DNA of 64,000 bases, from the NCBI GenBank assembly GCA_963812195.1, contig CAWEUI010000023.1:1-64000 (forward strand), read 5' to 3'. The notes beneath the pieces are model-generated. The model saw only the letters and a program-made list of their open reading frames with translations, was not told the DNA's origin and made no database searches. This DNA comes from ZC4RG30 sp963812195 (lineage in GTDB: Bacteria; Pseudomonadota; Gammaproteobacteria; Steroidobacterales; Steroidobacteraceae). Numbering within the stretch: the stretch's first letter is position 1; every line of letters starts with the position of its first letter. Position numbers and translations under genes: made by a program. Positions 56,294 through 64,000 of this stretch are shown piece after piece.

Positions 56294-56691
56294 CGGCCGG
56301 CGAATTCCGCTGGCCCGTGCGGGTCTATTACGAGGACACGGATGCCGGCGGGGTCGTCTACCATACCGGGTACATTCGTTACTTCGAGCGCGCGCGCACC
56401 GAATGGCTGCGCGCGCTGGGATATTCGCAGCACAGACTGGTGCAGGAGGAAGGCGTGCTGTTTACCGTGGTTGATCTGGCGATTCGATACCGCCGGCCGG
56501 CGCGACTGGATGACCTGCTCGAGGTGGTGACACGGGCGGACGTGTCCGGCGCCTCGGTGTCGTTCCGGCAGTCGGTGCACGGGCCGGACGCGGCGCTGCT
56601 GGCCGATGGGACGGTGCGCGTGGCCTGTGTGGACGCGGGTAACTTCAAACCGCGGCGCCTGCCTGGCTGGTTCGTGGCCGGGGTGGCCTGA
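56290..56691 (+). CDS. ybgC: Acyl-CoA thioesterase YbgC
   Basis: This 133-residue hot-dog fold thioesterase has the catalytic YEDTDAGGVVYHTGYIRYFE with the conserved Asp, and a family-typical end. It is the usual first gene of the tol-pal cluster and is associated with short-chain or phospholipid acyl-CoA hydrolysis. The GTG at 56290 overlaps the ruvB stop, and its TGA overlaps the tolQ ATG. Confidence 0.93.
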   Translation: MTAGEFRWPVRVYYEDTDAGGVVYHTGYIRYFERARTEWLRALGYSQHRLVQEEGVLFTVVDLAIRYRRPARLDDLLEVVTRADVSGASVSFRQSVHGPDAALLADGTVRVACVDAGNFKPRRLPGWFVAGVA

Positions 56692-57392
56692 TGGGAGAGA
56701 TGGCGCAGTTCCTGAAGCTGGTACTGGATGCGAGCCCGGTGGTACAGGCCGTGCTGGTGCTGCTGGGGTTAGCCTCGCTGGGGTCCTGGTCCATCATCCT
56801 GGGCAAGCGCTCGGTGCTGGCAAAGTCGCGAAGTGAAGCCGAGCGCTTCGAGGCCAAGTTCTGGTCCGGCGGTGACCTGGGCACCCTGTACCGCAACCTC
56901 GAGGCCAAGGGCGGCAGCCATGGCATGAGCGGCATCTTCGAGATGGGCTTTCGCGAGTTTGCGCGGCTGCGCCAGAGCGGCGCCACCGCCGATCAGCAAC
57001 TCGAGGGCGCCAGGCGTGCCATGAAGGTGGCGCAGCTCAAGGAGCTGGACGGGCTCGAACACAATCTGGCCATGCTGGCGACGATCGGCTCGGTGAGCCC
57101 CTACGTGGGGTTGTTCGGTACGGTGTGGGGCATCATGAGCACCTTCATCGCGCTGGGTGGCGTGCAGCAGGCCACGCTGGCAACCGTGGCGCCGGGCATC
57201 GCCGAGGCGCTGGTGGCCACGGCCATCGCCCTGGTTGCCGCGATTCCGGCGTTCATCGCCTACAACCGGTACGCGGACAAGGTCGGTCGCCTGGAGCTGC
57301 GCTACAACGCCTTCATGGAGGAGTTCTCCACCATCCTGCAGCGCCATGCCTCGCGGCCACCGGCCGCTTCGGACGGTCTGAGCAAGCCCTGA
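56691..57392 (+). CDS. tolQ: Tol-Pal proton channel subunit TolQ
   Basis: This 233-residue ExbB/TolQ-family protein has three transmembrane helices: near the N terminus (VVQAVLVLLGLASLGSWSII) and a pair with GSVSPYVGLFGTVWGIMSTF and ALVATAIALVAAIPAFIAYN. It uses the proton motive force with TolR to power TolA during cell division and outer-membrane maintenance. Confidence 0.96.
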   Translation: MGEMAQFLKLVLDASPVVQAVLVLLGLASLGSWSIILGKRSVLAKSRSEAERFEAKFWSGGDLGTLYRNLEAKGGSHGMSGIFEMGFREFARLRQSGATADQQLEGARRAMKVAQLKELDGLEHNLAMLATIGSVSPYVGLFGTVWGIMSTFIALGGVQQATLATVAPGIAEALVATAIALVAAIPAFIAYNRYADKVGRLELRYNAFMEEFSTILQRHASRPPAASDGLSKP

Positions 57393-57394
57393 TC

Positions 57395-57838
57395 GTGGAA
57401 GGCGCCCCACGCAAACGCCGCCTGATCGGCGAGATCAACGTGGTACCGCTGATCGACGTGATGCTGGTACTGCTGGTGATTTTCATGGCCACCGCGCCGC
57501 TGCTCACGCAGGGGGTGAAGGTGGATCTGCCGCAGGCGGCCAGCCAGCCACTGCCGCAGACCCAGACGCGTGAGCCGCCGGTGGTGCTGACCATCGATCG
57601 CGACGGTCAACGCTTCCTGAACATCGGCGGCGACACGCAGCGGGCGCTGGCCGATGCCGAAATGCAGGACGTGGTGCGTACGGCGATGCAGGCCGACCCG
57701 CAACGCGACGTGCTGATCCGGGCCGACACCCGCGTTCCTTATGGTCGGGTGATTGGCGCCATGGTGCTGCTGCAGGGGGCGGGCGCAGCGCGGCTGGGAT
57801 TCGTCACAGAGCCGCCCGCTCCGCGCGGGCAGCAGTGA
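57395..57838 (+). CDS. tolR: Tol-Pal subunit TolR
   Basis: This 147-residue ExbD/TolR protein has one transmembrane helix containing the proton-carrying Asp (VPLIDVMLVLLVIFMATAPL), and a periplasmic domain. The GTG at 57395 follows the tolQ stop by two bases. The stop overlaps the tolA GTG. Confidence 0.95.
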   Translation: MEGAPRKRRLIGEINVVPLIDVMLVLLVIFMATAPLLTQGVKVDLPQAASQPLPQTQTREPPVVLTIDRDGQRFLNIGGDTQRALADAEMQDVVRTAMQADPQRDVLIRADTRVPYGRVIGAMVLLQGAGAARLGFVTEPPAPRGQQ

Positions 57839-58695
57839 ATCGCAGGCCCAGACCAGGCAAGCCGCGCTGGGGGCTGTCCGTGCTGCTGCACCTGGCGATC
57901 GTCGGCGCCCTGTTCGGCATGTGGTACTGGTCCGCGCACCGTGAACACCCGGTACAGAGTCTTGGCATAGAGGCGCGCGTGGTCTCGGGCGAGGTGCTCA
58001 ACAATCCCGCGCCACCACCACCACCGCCGCCGCAACCTGCTCCGGAGCCGGTGCAACAGCAAGCGCCACCGCAAGAGGTGGCGCCTGAACCGGCACCGGA
58101 GCCGACTCCCACGCCCGCGGAACTGGCTGCGCAGCAGGCGGAACAACAGCGTGTCGCTGAACAAAGACGGCTTGCGCAGCAACGCGAGGAAGCCGAGCGT
58201 AAGGCTGCCGCCGAAAAGGCAGAGCGCGAGCGCCAGGCAAAGGCGGCACGGGACAAGGCAGCAAGAGACAAGGCAGCAAGGGAGAAGGCCGAGCGCGAAC
58301 GTCTGGCACGCGAGAAGGCCGCCAGGGAGGCTGCTGCGAAGCAGGCCCGGCAGCGGCGCGAGGATGAATTGTCCGCGCAGCTGGCCGCCGAGGAGCGCCT
58401 GGCCGCGGCCCGGGCCAGCGGACTGCAGAACCAGTACATCGCCCAGATTACTGCGCGTATCGAACGTGCCTGGATCCGGCCGCCGAGCGCGACGGTGGGA
58501 CTGGATTGTGAAGTTCGCGTGACACAGGTACCGGGCGGCGTGGTAACGGGTGTCGTGGTGGGGCGCTGCAATGGCGATGAGGCCGTGCGCCAGTCCATCG
58601 AAGCCGCCGTCTACCGTGCCTCGCCGCTGCCGGAGCCTCCGGATCCTTCGTTGTTCGACCGTAATCTGAGATTTAACTTCAAGCCGACAAAATGA
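57835..58695 (+). CDS. tolA: Tol-Pal bridge protein TolA
   Basis: This 286-residue protein has one N-terminal transmembrane helix (LSVLLHLAIVGALFGMWYW), a Pro-rich linker, a long charged Ala/Lys/Glu/Arg helix (~100-190) rich in AAREKAERE-like units, and a C-terminal globular domain. It links the inner-membrane motor to Pal. It overlaps neighbours by four bases on both sides. Confidence 0.94.
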   Translation: MNRRPRPGKPRWGLSVLLHLAIVGALFGMWYWSAHREHPVQSLGIEARVVSGEVLNNPAPPPPPPPQPAPEPVQQQAPPQEVAPEPAPEPTPTPAELAAQQAEQQRVAEQRRLAQQREEAERKAAAEKAERERQAKAARDKAARDKAAREKAERERLAREKAAREAAAKQARQRREDELSAQLAAEERLAAARASGLQNQYIAQITARIERAWIRPPSATVGLDCEVRVTQVPGGVVTGVVVGRCNGDEAVRQSIEAAVYRASPLPEPPDPSLFDRNLRFNFKPTK

Positions 58696-60020
58696 GAGCC
58701 ATGATCCGCACCACGATGAAACCATTCACCCTGCGGGCGGCATGCTGCGCGTTGCTGCTGCTTTCGAGCGTGGCGCGCGCGGAGCTGGAAATCGACATCA
58801 CGCGCGGCGTCAGCGACCCGGTGCCCATTGCCGTGGTCCCCTTTGCCCAGGCAAGCGCGCCGAACGGGGCGCTCGACGTGGCCGCTGTTGTCGAGCATGA
58901 CCTGGCCGGTAGCGGGCGCTTCAAGGGTCTGCCACGCGCGGCCATGCCGGCAAGGCCGCAGCATGCGGCGGATGTGAACGTGTCCGCGTGGCGTGCCGCG
59001 CACGCCGATTACGTGGTGGTAGGCAGCGTCAGCGCGGGCGCCAACCGGAGCGCCGTGCTGCGCTTCGATCTGGTCAACGCGCTGACCGGCCAGCGCCTGC
59101 TGGCGGGCGAGTCGATCACGGTGCCGCAACAGTCCCTGCGCAAGGGGGCGCATCGCATCGCGGATCGCATCTTCGAGACGATTACCGGTGTGCGCGGAGC
59201 TTTCGATACGCGCATCGCGTACATCGCCGTGGAGGGCGTGCCGCCGCGACAGACTTACCAGCTGATCGTTGCCGACGCCGATGGCGAGAACGCGGCCATT
59301 GCCGCGCGCGGCACCCAACCGATCATGTCACCCGCGTGGTCGCCGGATGGGCAGTGGCTGGCCTACGTTTCATTCGAACGTGGCGTATCGGCGGTCAATG
59401 TCCAGCGGGTGCGTACCGGCGAGCTGCGGCAGGTTTCGGCGCGCGCCGGGGTCAACGGCGCGCCCACGTTTTCCCCCGACGGCAAACGTCTGGCGCTGAC
59501 GCTGTCGGGCAGCTCTGGCAATCTGGATATCTACATCCTGGACCTGGCCACGCAGAAGCTGGTGCGCATCACCGACGATCCGGCGATCGACACCGAGCCG
59601 GCCTGGTCGCCGGATGGGCAGACGCTGTACTTCACCTCGGACCGCGGCGGTGGGCCGCAGATCTATGCCGTGGCGGCAAGTGCCGGTGCACGGGCCCGCC
59701 GCATCAGCTTCGGTGTCAACTATGCGGCCCGGCCACGGGTTTCTCCGGACGGCAAGCGGCTGGCGCTGGTGGTGCAGGAAGGCAGCGATTTTCGCATTGC
59801 CACGCTGGATATCGCCTCGGGCACCATCACCACGCTGTCCAGCGGCAGGCTCGACGAGTCGCCGAGTTTCGCGCCGAATGGCGCAATGCTCATTTATGCG
59901 GGCCATGACGGCGAGCAGGGCGTGCTGGCCACGGTTTCGGTGGACGGACAGGTGACGGCACGGCTCAAGTCTCACGAGGGTGAGGTGCGCGAGCCGGTGT
60001 GGGGCCCATTCACGAATTGA
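58692..60020 (+). CDS. tolB: Periplasmic beta-propeller protein TolB
   Basis: This 442-residue protein has a signal peptide (CCALLLLSSVARA), an N-terminal alpha/beta domain and a six-bladed propeller with repeated SPDGQWLAYVSF, FSPDGKRLALTLSG and WSPDGQTLYFTSD. It binds Pal and helps sort the Tol-Pal system. Full length, frame intact. Confidence 0.97.
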   Translation: MRAMIRTTMKPFTLRAACCALLLLSSVARAELEIDITRGVSDPVPIAVVPFAQASAPNGALDVAAVVEHDLAGSGRFKGLPRAAMPARPQHAADVNVSAWRAAHADYVVVGSVSAGANRSAVLRFDLVNALTGQRLLAGESITVPQQSLRKGAHRIADRIFETITGVRGAFDTRIAYIAVEGVPPRQTYQLIVADADGENAAIAARGTQPIMSPAWSPDGQWLAYVSFERGVSAVNVQRVRTGELRQVSARAGVNGAPTFSPDGKRLALTLSGSSGNLDIYILDLATQKLVRITDDPAIDTEPAWSPDGQTLYFTSDRGGGPQIYAVAASAGARARRISFGVNYAARPRVSPDGKRLALVVQEGSDFRIATLDIASGTITTLSSGRLDESPSFAPNGAMLIYAGHDGEQGVLATVSVDGQVTARLKSHEGEVREPVWGPFTN

Positions 60021-60066
60021 GTATCATGACGGGCAAGGGTCCGGACAACCGGACATCGGAGCAACG

Positions 60067-60606
60067 GTGAAACGAAAATATCTTCTGGTGATGTTCGCGG
60101 CGGCAGCACTGGCCGCGGGTTGCAGCAAGCCGGTCAAGGAGGACGCCTCGACCTCCGAGCCCGTAGCCAGTACGCAGACGGCACCGGAGGTGCAGACCGG
60201 TGGTGTGGCGACCGTGAACATGGACGAGCACCAGGGCACGGAGCAGGGCGCGTTGGGGCCCAGCAGCCAGCTGGCCGCGCAACGCGTGATTTACTTCGAC
60301 TTCGACAGCAGCGACATCCGCAACGAATACGTCGATGTAATTGCCGCGCACGGCAAGTTTCTGGCTGGCAATGCCACGGTGCGAGTGCGCCTGGAGGGCC
60401 ATACCGACGAGCGTGGTTCCCGCGAATACAATATCGGACTGGGCGAACGTCGCGCCCAGGCGGTCAAGCGGGCGCTGATGCTGCAGGGTGTGCGCGATTC
60501 CCAGATCACCACGGTCAGCTATGGCGAGGAGCGGCCCGCGGCGCTGGGCAACGACGAGGCGGCCTGGTCCAAGAACCGCCGCGTCGAAATCGTCTACATC
60601 AACTAG
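60067..60606 (+). CDS. pal: Peptidoglycan-associated lipoprotein Pal
   Basis: This 179-residue lipoprotein has lipobox LAAGC and an OmpA-like domain (IYFDFDSSDIRNEY; LEGHTDERGSREYNIGLGER) that binds diaminopimelate in peptidoglycan. The GTG at 60067 follows GGAG. It anchors the outer membrane to the cell wall and interacts with TolB. Confidence 0.97.
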   Translation: MKRKYLLVMFAAAALAAGCSKPVKEDASTSEPVASTQTAPEVQTGGVATVNMDEHQGTEQGALGPSSQLAAQRVIYFDFDSSDIRNEYVDVIAAHGKFLAGNATVRVRLEGHTDERGSREYNIGLGERRAQAVKRALMLQGVRDSQITTVSYGEERPAALGNDEAAWSKNRRVEIVYIN

Positions 60607-60628
60607 GTTCTTGTTCGGGAACTGTCTC

Positions 60629-61360
60629 GTGAAGCGAATTGCCGGTCTGTTGTGTATTGCACTGCTGGGGGCGGGCTGCGCCACCCAGCCGAAGGTCGAT
60701 CCGGTCACGGTGCGCCTCGATGATCTGGATGCGCGCGTGGGTCGCATCGACCGCATCGTTTCGAACCAGAGCCTGGTGCAGATGGCCAACCGCATCGATG
60801 CACAGCAGGAGGAGATCCGCCAGCTGCATGGCCAGATCGAGGAGCTGCAGAACCAGAACTCCAAGCTGCAGAAGCAGCAGCGTGACCTGTACGCCGACCT
60901 GGACAAGCGCCTCACGGATGTGAAGGCCGCGGCCGCGGCAGCCACCGCCGCCGCCTCGACTTCAGCGGCGACTGTCGCGGCGGGCGACGAGCAGACGCTG
61001 TACAACCAGGCGCTGGATCAGCTCAAGGCGCGCGACTATGGCGCGGCGGCCGAAAGCTTTCGCCGCCTGGCGGCGGCCTATCCAAACGGCCAGCTCGCCG
61101 ACAACACCCAGTACTGGCTGGGCGAAACCTACTACGTGACCCAGGAATACGACCATGCGGCGGCGGCCTTCCAGCGCGTGCTGGAGAACTGGCCCACGTC
61201 GCGCAAGGCGCCCGATGCGCTGCTCAAGCTGGGCTACACGCAGCTCGAGCAGGGCAAGCAGGAGGCCGGCAAGGCCACGCTGCAGCGGGTGCTGTCGGAA
61301 TTCCCCGACTCGGATGCCGCCAAGCTGGCTACTGCCCGGCTGGCCAAGCTCGCGAAATAG
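60629..61360 (+). CDS. cpoB: Cell-division coordinator CpoB (YbgF)
   Basis: This 243-residue periplasmic protein has a signal sequence (RIAGLLCIALLGAGCA), an N-terminal coiled coil (QQEEIRQLHGQIEELQNQNS) that trimerises, an Ala linker and C-terminal TPRs (AAESFRRLAAAYPNGQLADN). It couples PBP1B activity to Tol constriction. The Cys in GAGC resembles a lipobox, but the -3 residue is not typical. The GTG at 60629 is the best start. Confidence 0.92.
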   Translation: MKRIAGLLCIALLGAGCATQPKVDPVTVRLDDLDARVGRIDRIVSNQSLVQMANRIDAQQEEIRQLHGQIEELQNQNSKLQKQQRDLYADLDKRLTDVKAAAAAATAAASTSAATVAAGDEQTLYNQALDQLKARDYGAAAESFRRLAAAYPNGQLADNTQYWLGETYYVTQEYDHAAAAFQRVLENWPTSRKAPDALLKLGYTQLEQGKQEAGKATLQRVLSEFPDSDAAKLATARLAKLAK

Positions 61361-61399
61361 CGGCATCGCACCGCTGGTAGCATCAGCGCGTGAGCCACA

Positions 61400-62051
61400 A
61401 TGGGTGCCGCGCCGCGGCTGAAGATCACCGAAGTTTTCCGCTCGCTGCAGGGCGAGGGCGATGCCGTGGGCTTTCCCACGGTATTCGTGCGCCTGACCGG
61501 CTGTCCGCTGCGGTGCCGGTACTGCGATACGGCCTATGCCTTCACGGGCGGTGAATGGTGGACGCTGCCGGATATCCTGGCGCGCGTGACGGAACTGGAT
61601 GCGCGCCACGTGTGCGTGACCGGCGGCGAGCCGCTGGCGCAGCGCCGGTGCCTGGCGCTGCTCGACGCACTGTGCGATGCGGGCTTCGAAGTCTCGCTGG
61701 AGACCAGCGGTGCCCTGTCGGTCGCGGAAGTCGATCCGCGCGTGCGGCGCATCGTCGACGTGAAGACGCCGGCGTCCGGCGAAGTGCAGCGCAATCTGCT
61801 CGAGCAGCTCGATGCGCTGAATGCGCGCGACCAGATCAAGTTCGTGATCTGCGATCGCCCCGACTACGAGTGGAGCCGGGCGCTGGTGCGCGAGCGCGAC
61901 CTGTCCGGCCGGACGATGGTGCTGTTCTCGCCCAGCTACGGGCAGTTGCCGGCCCGCGATCTGGCCGACTGGATACTTGCAGGATCGCCTGCCGGTGCGC
62001 ATGCAGCTGCAGCTGCACAAGATCCTGTGGGGCGATGAGCGTGGGCGGTAG
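61400..62051 (+). CDS. queE: 7-carboxy-7-deazaguanine synthase QueE, frameshifted at the end
   Basis: This radical SAM enzyme has the cluster motif CPLRCRYCDTAYAF, the early FRSLQGEG and CVTGGEPLAQ. It makes 7-carboxy-7-deazaguanine for queuosine. One extra G near 61,979 shifts the last codons. The true C terminus reads DRLPVRMQLQLHKILWGDE and stops at 62051, one base before the queC ATG. About 216 residues. Confidence 0.93.
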
Positions 62052-62730
62052 ATGAGCTCGCCGCACGCCATCGTGCTGCTGTCCGGCGGACTGGATTCGA
62101 GCACCGTGCTGGCCATCGCGCGGGATCAGGGGTTCCAGTGCCACACGCTGGCGGTGAGCTATGGTCAGCGCCACGACGTGGAGCTGGCCGCCGCGCGTCG
62201 CATTCGGCCGCGGCTCGGCGCCGTGGAGCACCGGCAGATGAACATGGATCTGGCCGACATCGGCGGCTCGGCCCTGACCGACGCGCGCATCGACGTGCCG
62301 GAGGCGCCCACCGAGGGCATTCCGGTGACCTACGTGCCGGCCCGCAATACGCTGTTTCTGGCGCTGGCCCTGGGATGGGCCGAGGTGGTGGGCGCCGCGC
62401 GAGATCTTCATCGGCGTGAACGCCGTGGATTATTCGGGCTATCCGGATTGCCGGCCCGAATTCATCGCCGCCTTCGAGCAGCTGGCGGCGCTGGCCACGC
62501 GTGCGGGCGTGCAAGGCGGCGGCTTTCATGTGCGCGCACCGCTGATCGCCATGAGCAAGGCCGAGATCATCCGCGCCGGCATGGAGCTGGGCGTGGATTA
62601 CGCGGCAACGGTTTCCTGCTATCAGGCCAATGCGCGCGGCGAGGCCTGCGCTCGTTGCGATTCGTGCCGGCTGCGGCGCGAGGGCTTTGCCGCCGCGGGC
62701 GTGCCGGACCCCACCCGGTACGCGGGCTGA
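62052..62730 (+). CDS. queC: 7-cyano-7-deazaguanine synthase QueC, frameshifted
   Basis: This PP-loop enzyme has LLSGGLDSSTVLA and a C-terminal zinc site of four Cys in SCYQANARGEACARCDSC. It converts carboxy-deazaguanine to preQ0. One extra G near 62,399 breaks the frame between VVGA and REIFIGVNAVDYSGYPDCR. About 225 residues when repaired. The adjacent tRNA-Lys is not itself a queuosine tRNA. Confidence 0.93.
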
Positions 62731-62735
62731 TCCGG

Positions 62736-62741
62736 TATGAT
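62736..62741 (+). promoter_or_regulatory. Likely -10 box of tRNA-Lys
   Basis: TATGAT lies 17 bases before the tRNA, immediately after queC. No -35 match is clear. Confidence 0.4.
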
Positions 62742-62757
62742 GCGCGCCCTCGAGGGA

Positions 62758-62833
62758 GGGCCCTTAGCTCAGCCGGTAGAGCAGCTGGCTTTTAACCAGT
62801 TGGTCGCGCGTTCGAATCGCGCAGGGCCCACCA
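62758..62833 (+). tRNA. tRNA-Lys (anticodon TTT)
   Basis: This is a 76-base cloverleaf with acceptor GGGCCCT/AGGGCCC, D arm GCTCAGCCGGTAGAGC, anticodon loop CTTTTAA (TTT), T loop TTCGAAT and encoded ACCA. No repeat of its 3' end was noticed downstream within the window. Confidence 0.96.
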
Positions 62834-62992
62834 ATATCAACAAGTTGAGAAGAATATCTGGCGTCGATTCAAGCCAGAGGATCAGCGCTGCGGCAACCGG
62901 CCGGTAACAGCCGGCAACACCATGATGTGACCATCGCGCCGCCCAGGGATTGACGGCGCGCCGGGTGTCTTGCCCCAAACGGGTGCGCCTGG

Positions 62993-63172
62993 CTAGCGCA
63001 GCTCGACCTTCCATTCCGGCACGCTGGCCGTCTCGTCGCAGCCCGGGCAGGGGAAATACCGCTCGCGCGTGCCGGTGACATGTTCCAGAACGTGCACCAT
63101 TCCACAGAACAGGCAGCGCATGCTCTCGCTGATGACAGGCCGAAAGTCGTCCAGGTACAGAAGCTCGCCCAC
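62993..63172 (-). CDS. Small zinc-ribbon-like protein (59 aa)
   Basis: This small frame starts at a GTG at 63172, eight bases after GGAG, and encodes a protein with two CxxC knuckles: RCLFCGMVHVLEHV and YFPCPGCDETASVPEW. The pattern fits a rubredoxin-like or zinc-ribbon fold, and the compact gene sits 72 bases downstream of the aldehyde dehydrogenase gene on the same strand. Its role is unknown; it could be a small metal-binding partner. Confidence 0.6.
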   Translation of the reverse strand: MGELLYLDDFRPVISESMRCLFCGMVHVLEHVTGTRERYFPCPGCDETASVPEWKVELR

Positions 63173-63244
63173 GACGCATCTCCGTGAAGACTCGACGGGG
63201 TAGATCCAGCAAGAATCGGGCCGGGCCCGGGCGTCAAACGCCGG

Positions 63245-64000
63245 TCAGCTCTTCAGGACGCTGATGACCTGGGGCTCCAGGTAGGCCTGCAGGCCCAGAA
63301 GCGAATAGGTACGGCCGAGCCCGGACTCCTTGGCACCGCCAAAGGGCACGTCGGGGGCGGTATTGCGGTGCTGGTTGACCCAGGCCGTACCCACCTCCAG
63401 TTGCGCGGCTACCTGCCGCGCCCGCTCCACATTGCGGCTCCACACCGAACCGGAGAGGCCATAGCGCGTGTTGTTGGCGTGCGCGATGGCCTCTTCCACG
63501 TCCGTGAACTTCATCACCGGGAACACCGGGCCGAACTGTTCCTCGGCAACCAGCCGGTCCGTCTCGGTCAGGTCGGTCACGACGGTGGGAGCAACGAAGT
63601 AGCCATCGCCCGGCGGGCGCGGCGCGCCTTCCTCGGCATGCCCGTGCCGGGCTGCATCGTCCTTGAGTTCGCACACGCGCTCGAACTGGCGCCGGTTCTG
63701 GATGGGCCCCAGTGTGGTGGCCGGATCCTGGCCGTCGCCGACCCGTGCATTGCGTGCCTCGGCGAGCAGCGCCTTGCACAGCGCATCGTAGATGCTCTCG
63801 TGCGCATAGATGCGTTTGACCGCCATGCAGACCTGCCCGCTGTTCACCGTCGCGGCGAAGAACAGCTTCCTGGCCACGTCCGCGATATCCACGTCGGGCA
63901 GCACGATGGCGGCATCATTGCCGCCCAGCTCCAGCGTCACGCGCTTGAGCGTGCCGGCGCAGCTGGCCATGACCTTCTTGCCGGTGGCTACCGAGCCGGT
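63245..64000 (-). CDS. Aldehyde dehydrogenase family protein, 3' part
   Basis: The 5' end is beyond the window. The visible ~251 residues contain the general base Glu in LELGGNDAAIVL, the catalytic Cys in NSGQVCMAVKR, EEQFGPVFPVMKF and the C-terminal PFGGAKESGLGR. It oxidises an aldehyde with NAD(P)+; the substrate is unknown. The frame is intact in the visible part. Confidence 0.93.
   Translation of the reverse strand, partial: TGSVATGKKVMASCAGTLKRVTLELGGNDAAIVLPDVDIADVARKLFFAATVNSGQVCMAVKRIYAHESIYDALCKALLAEARNARVGDGQDPATTLGPIQNRRQFERVCELKDDAARHGHAEEGAPRPPGDGYFVAPTVVTDLTETDRLVAEEQFGPVFPVMKFTDVEEAIAHANNTRYGLSGSVWSRNVERARQVAAQLEVGTAWVNQHRNTAPDVPFGGAKESGLGRTYSLLGLQAYLEPQVISVLKS

Noticed and set aside
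62758..62833. tRNA-Lys as a second integration site
   Set aside because: No integrase gene follows and I saw no copy of the tRNA 3' end further downstream in the window.

Overview
The window is high-GC chromosomal DNA from a Gram-negative gammaproteobacterium. The evidence is a complete ruvCAB-ybgC-tolQRAB-pal-cpoB-queE-queC block, lipoproteins with lipoboxes, a TonB-dependent receptor, an EXDD-type monofunctional RelA and a sucAB-lpd operon. The mix of TonB receptor, PQQ dehydrogenase, periplasmic molybdenum hydroxylase and GTG/TTG starts fits a heterotrophic member of the Steroidobacterales/Nevskiales/Xanthomonadales neighbourhood. That placement is an inference from gene content, not a phylogeny.

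Layout. 1-5.9 kb: end of a hybrid histidine kinase, an aldo/keto reductase coupled to a membrane Ser/Thr kinase with TPRs, and a lipoprotein with two NTF2-like halves. 6.1-9.0 kb: asparagine synthetase, a nitrilase-superfamily amidohydrolase and a secreted cupin. 9.1-15 kb: a diguanylate cyclase, two exporters/permeases and a TonB receptor. 15.1-21 kb: a badly frameshifted GH3 glucosidase, PPK2, a flavin reductase and a lipoprotein quinohemoprotein dehydrogenase. 21.05-28.14 kb: tRNA-Ala and tRNA-Arg, with a 6.9-kb integrated element behind tRNA-Arg. The element is bounded by an 18-bp direct repeat of the tRNA 3' end and carries integrase, AlpA, a DUF3987 protein and small cargo genes. 28.2-32.7 kb: triheme cytochrome c divergent from an isoquinoline-oxidoreductase-type two-subunit hydroxylase. 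33-36.3 kb: PDZ lipoprotein and an M48 protease with TPRs. 36.3-39.9 kb: sulfate activation (cysD-cysNC-cysQ). 40.1-45.7 kb: 2-oxoglutarate dehydrogenase complex. 45.7-51.2 kb: xylose/ribose-type ABC transporter coupled to a POT symporter, then an MBL hydrolase. 51.2-54.1 kb: fluoride riboswitch-crcB-DUF190, then relA. 54.1-62.8 kb: the ruv, tol-pal and queuosine genes and tRNA-Lys. The window ends in a tiny zinc-ribbon gene and a truncated aldehyde dehydrogenase.

Many housekeeping genes (sucA, sucB, lpd, cysNC, relA, queC, queE) carry single-base indels, mostly one extra base, with normal protein on both sides. The indels are clustered: more than a dozen in the GH3 gene, several in sucAB and in the mobile element, and none across long neighbouring stretches. 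Because essential genes are affected, most are probably sequence errors in low-quality patches. The affected genes are therefore annotated over their full span.

The most interesting region is the integrated element. Its ends, arm-type repeats and overlapping gene chain can be read directly. Its cargo includes a Rap1a/Tai-like secreted protein next to a small cysteine-rich secreted protein interrupted by an in-frame stop.
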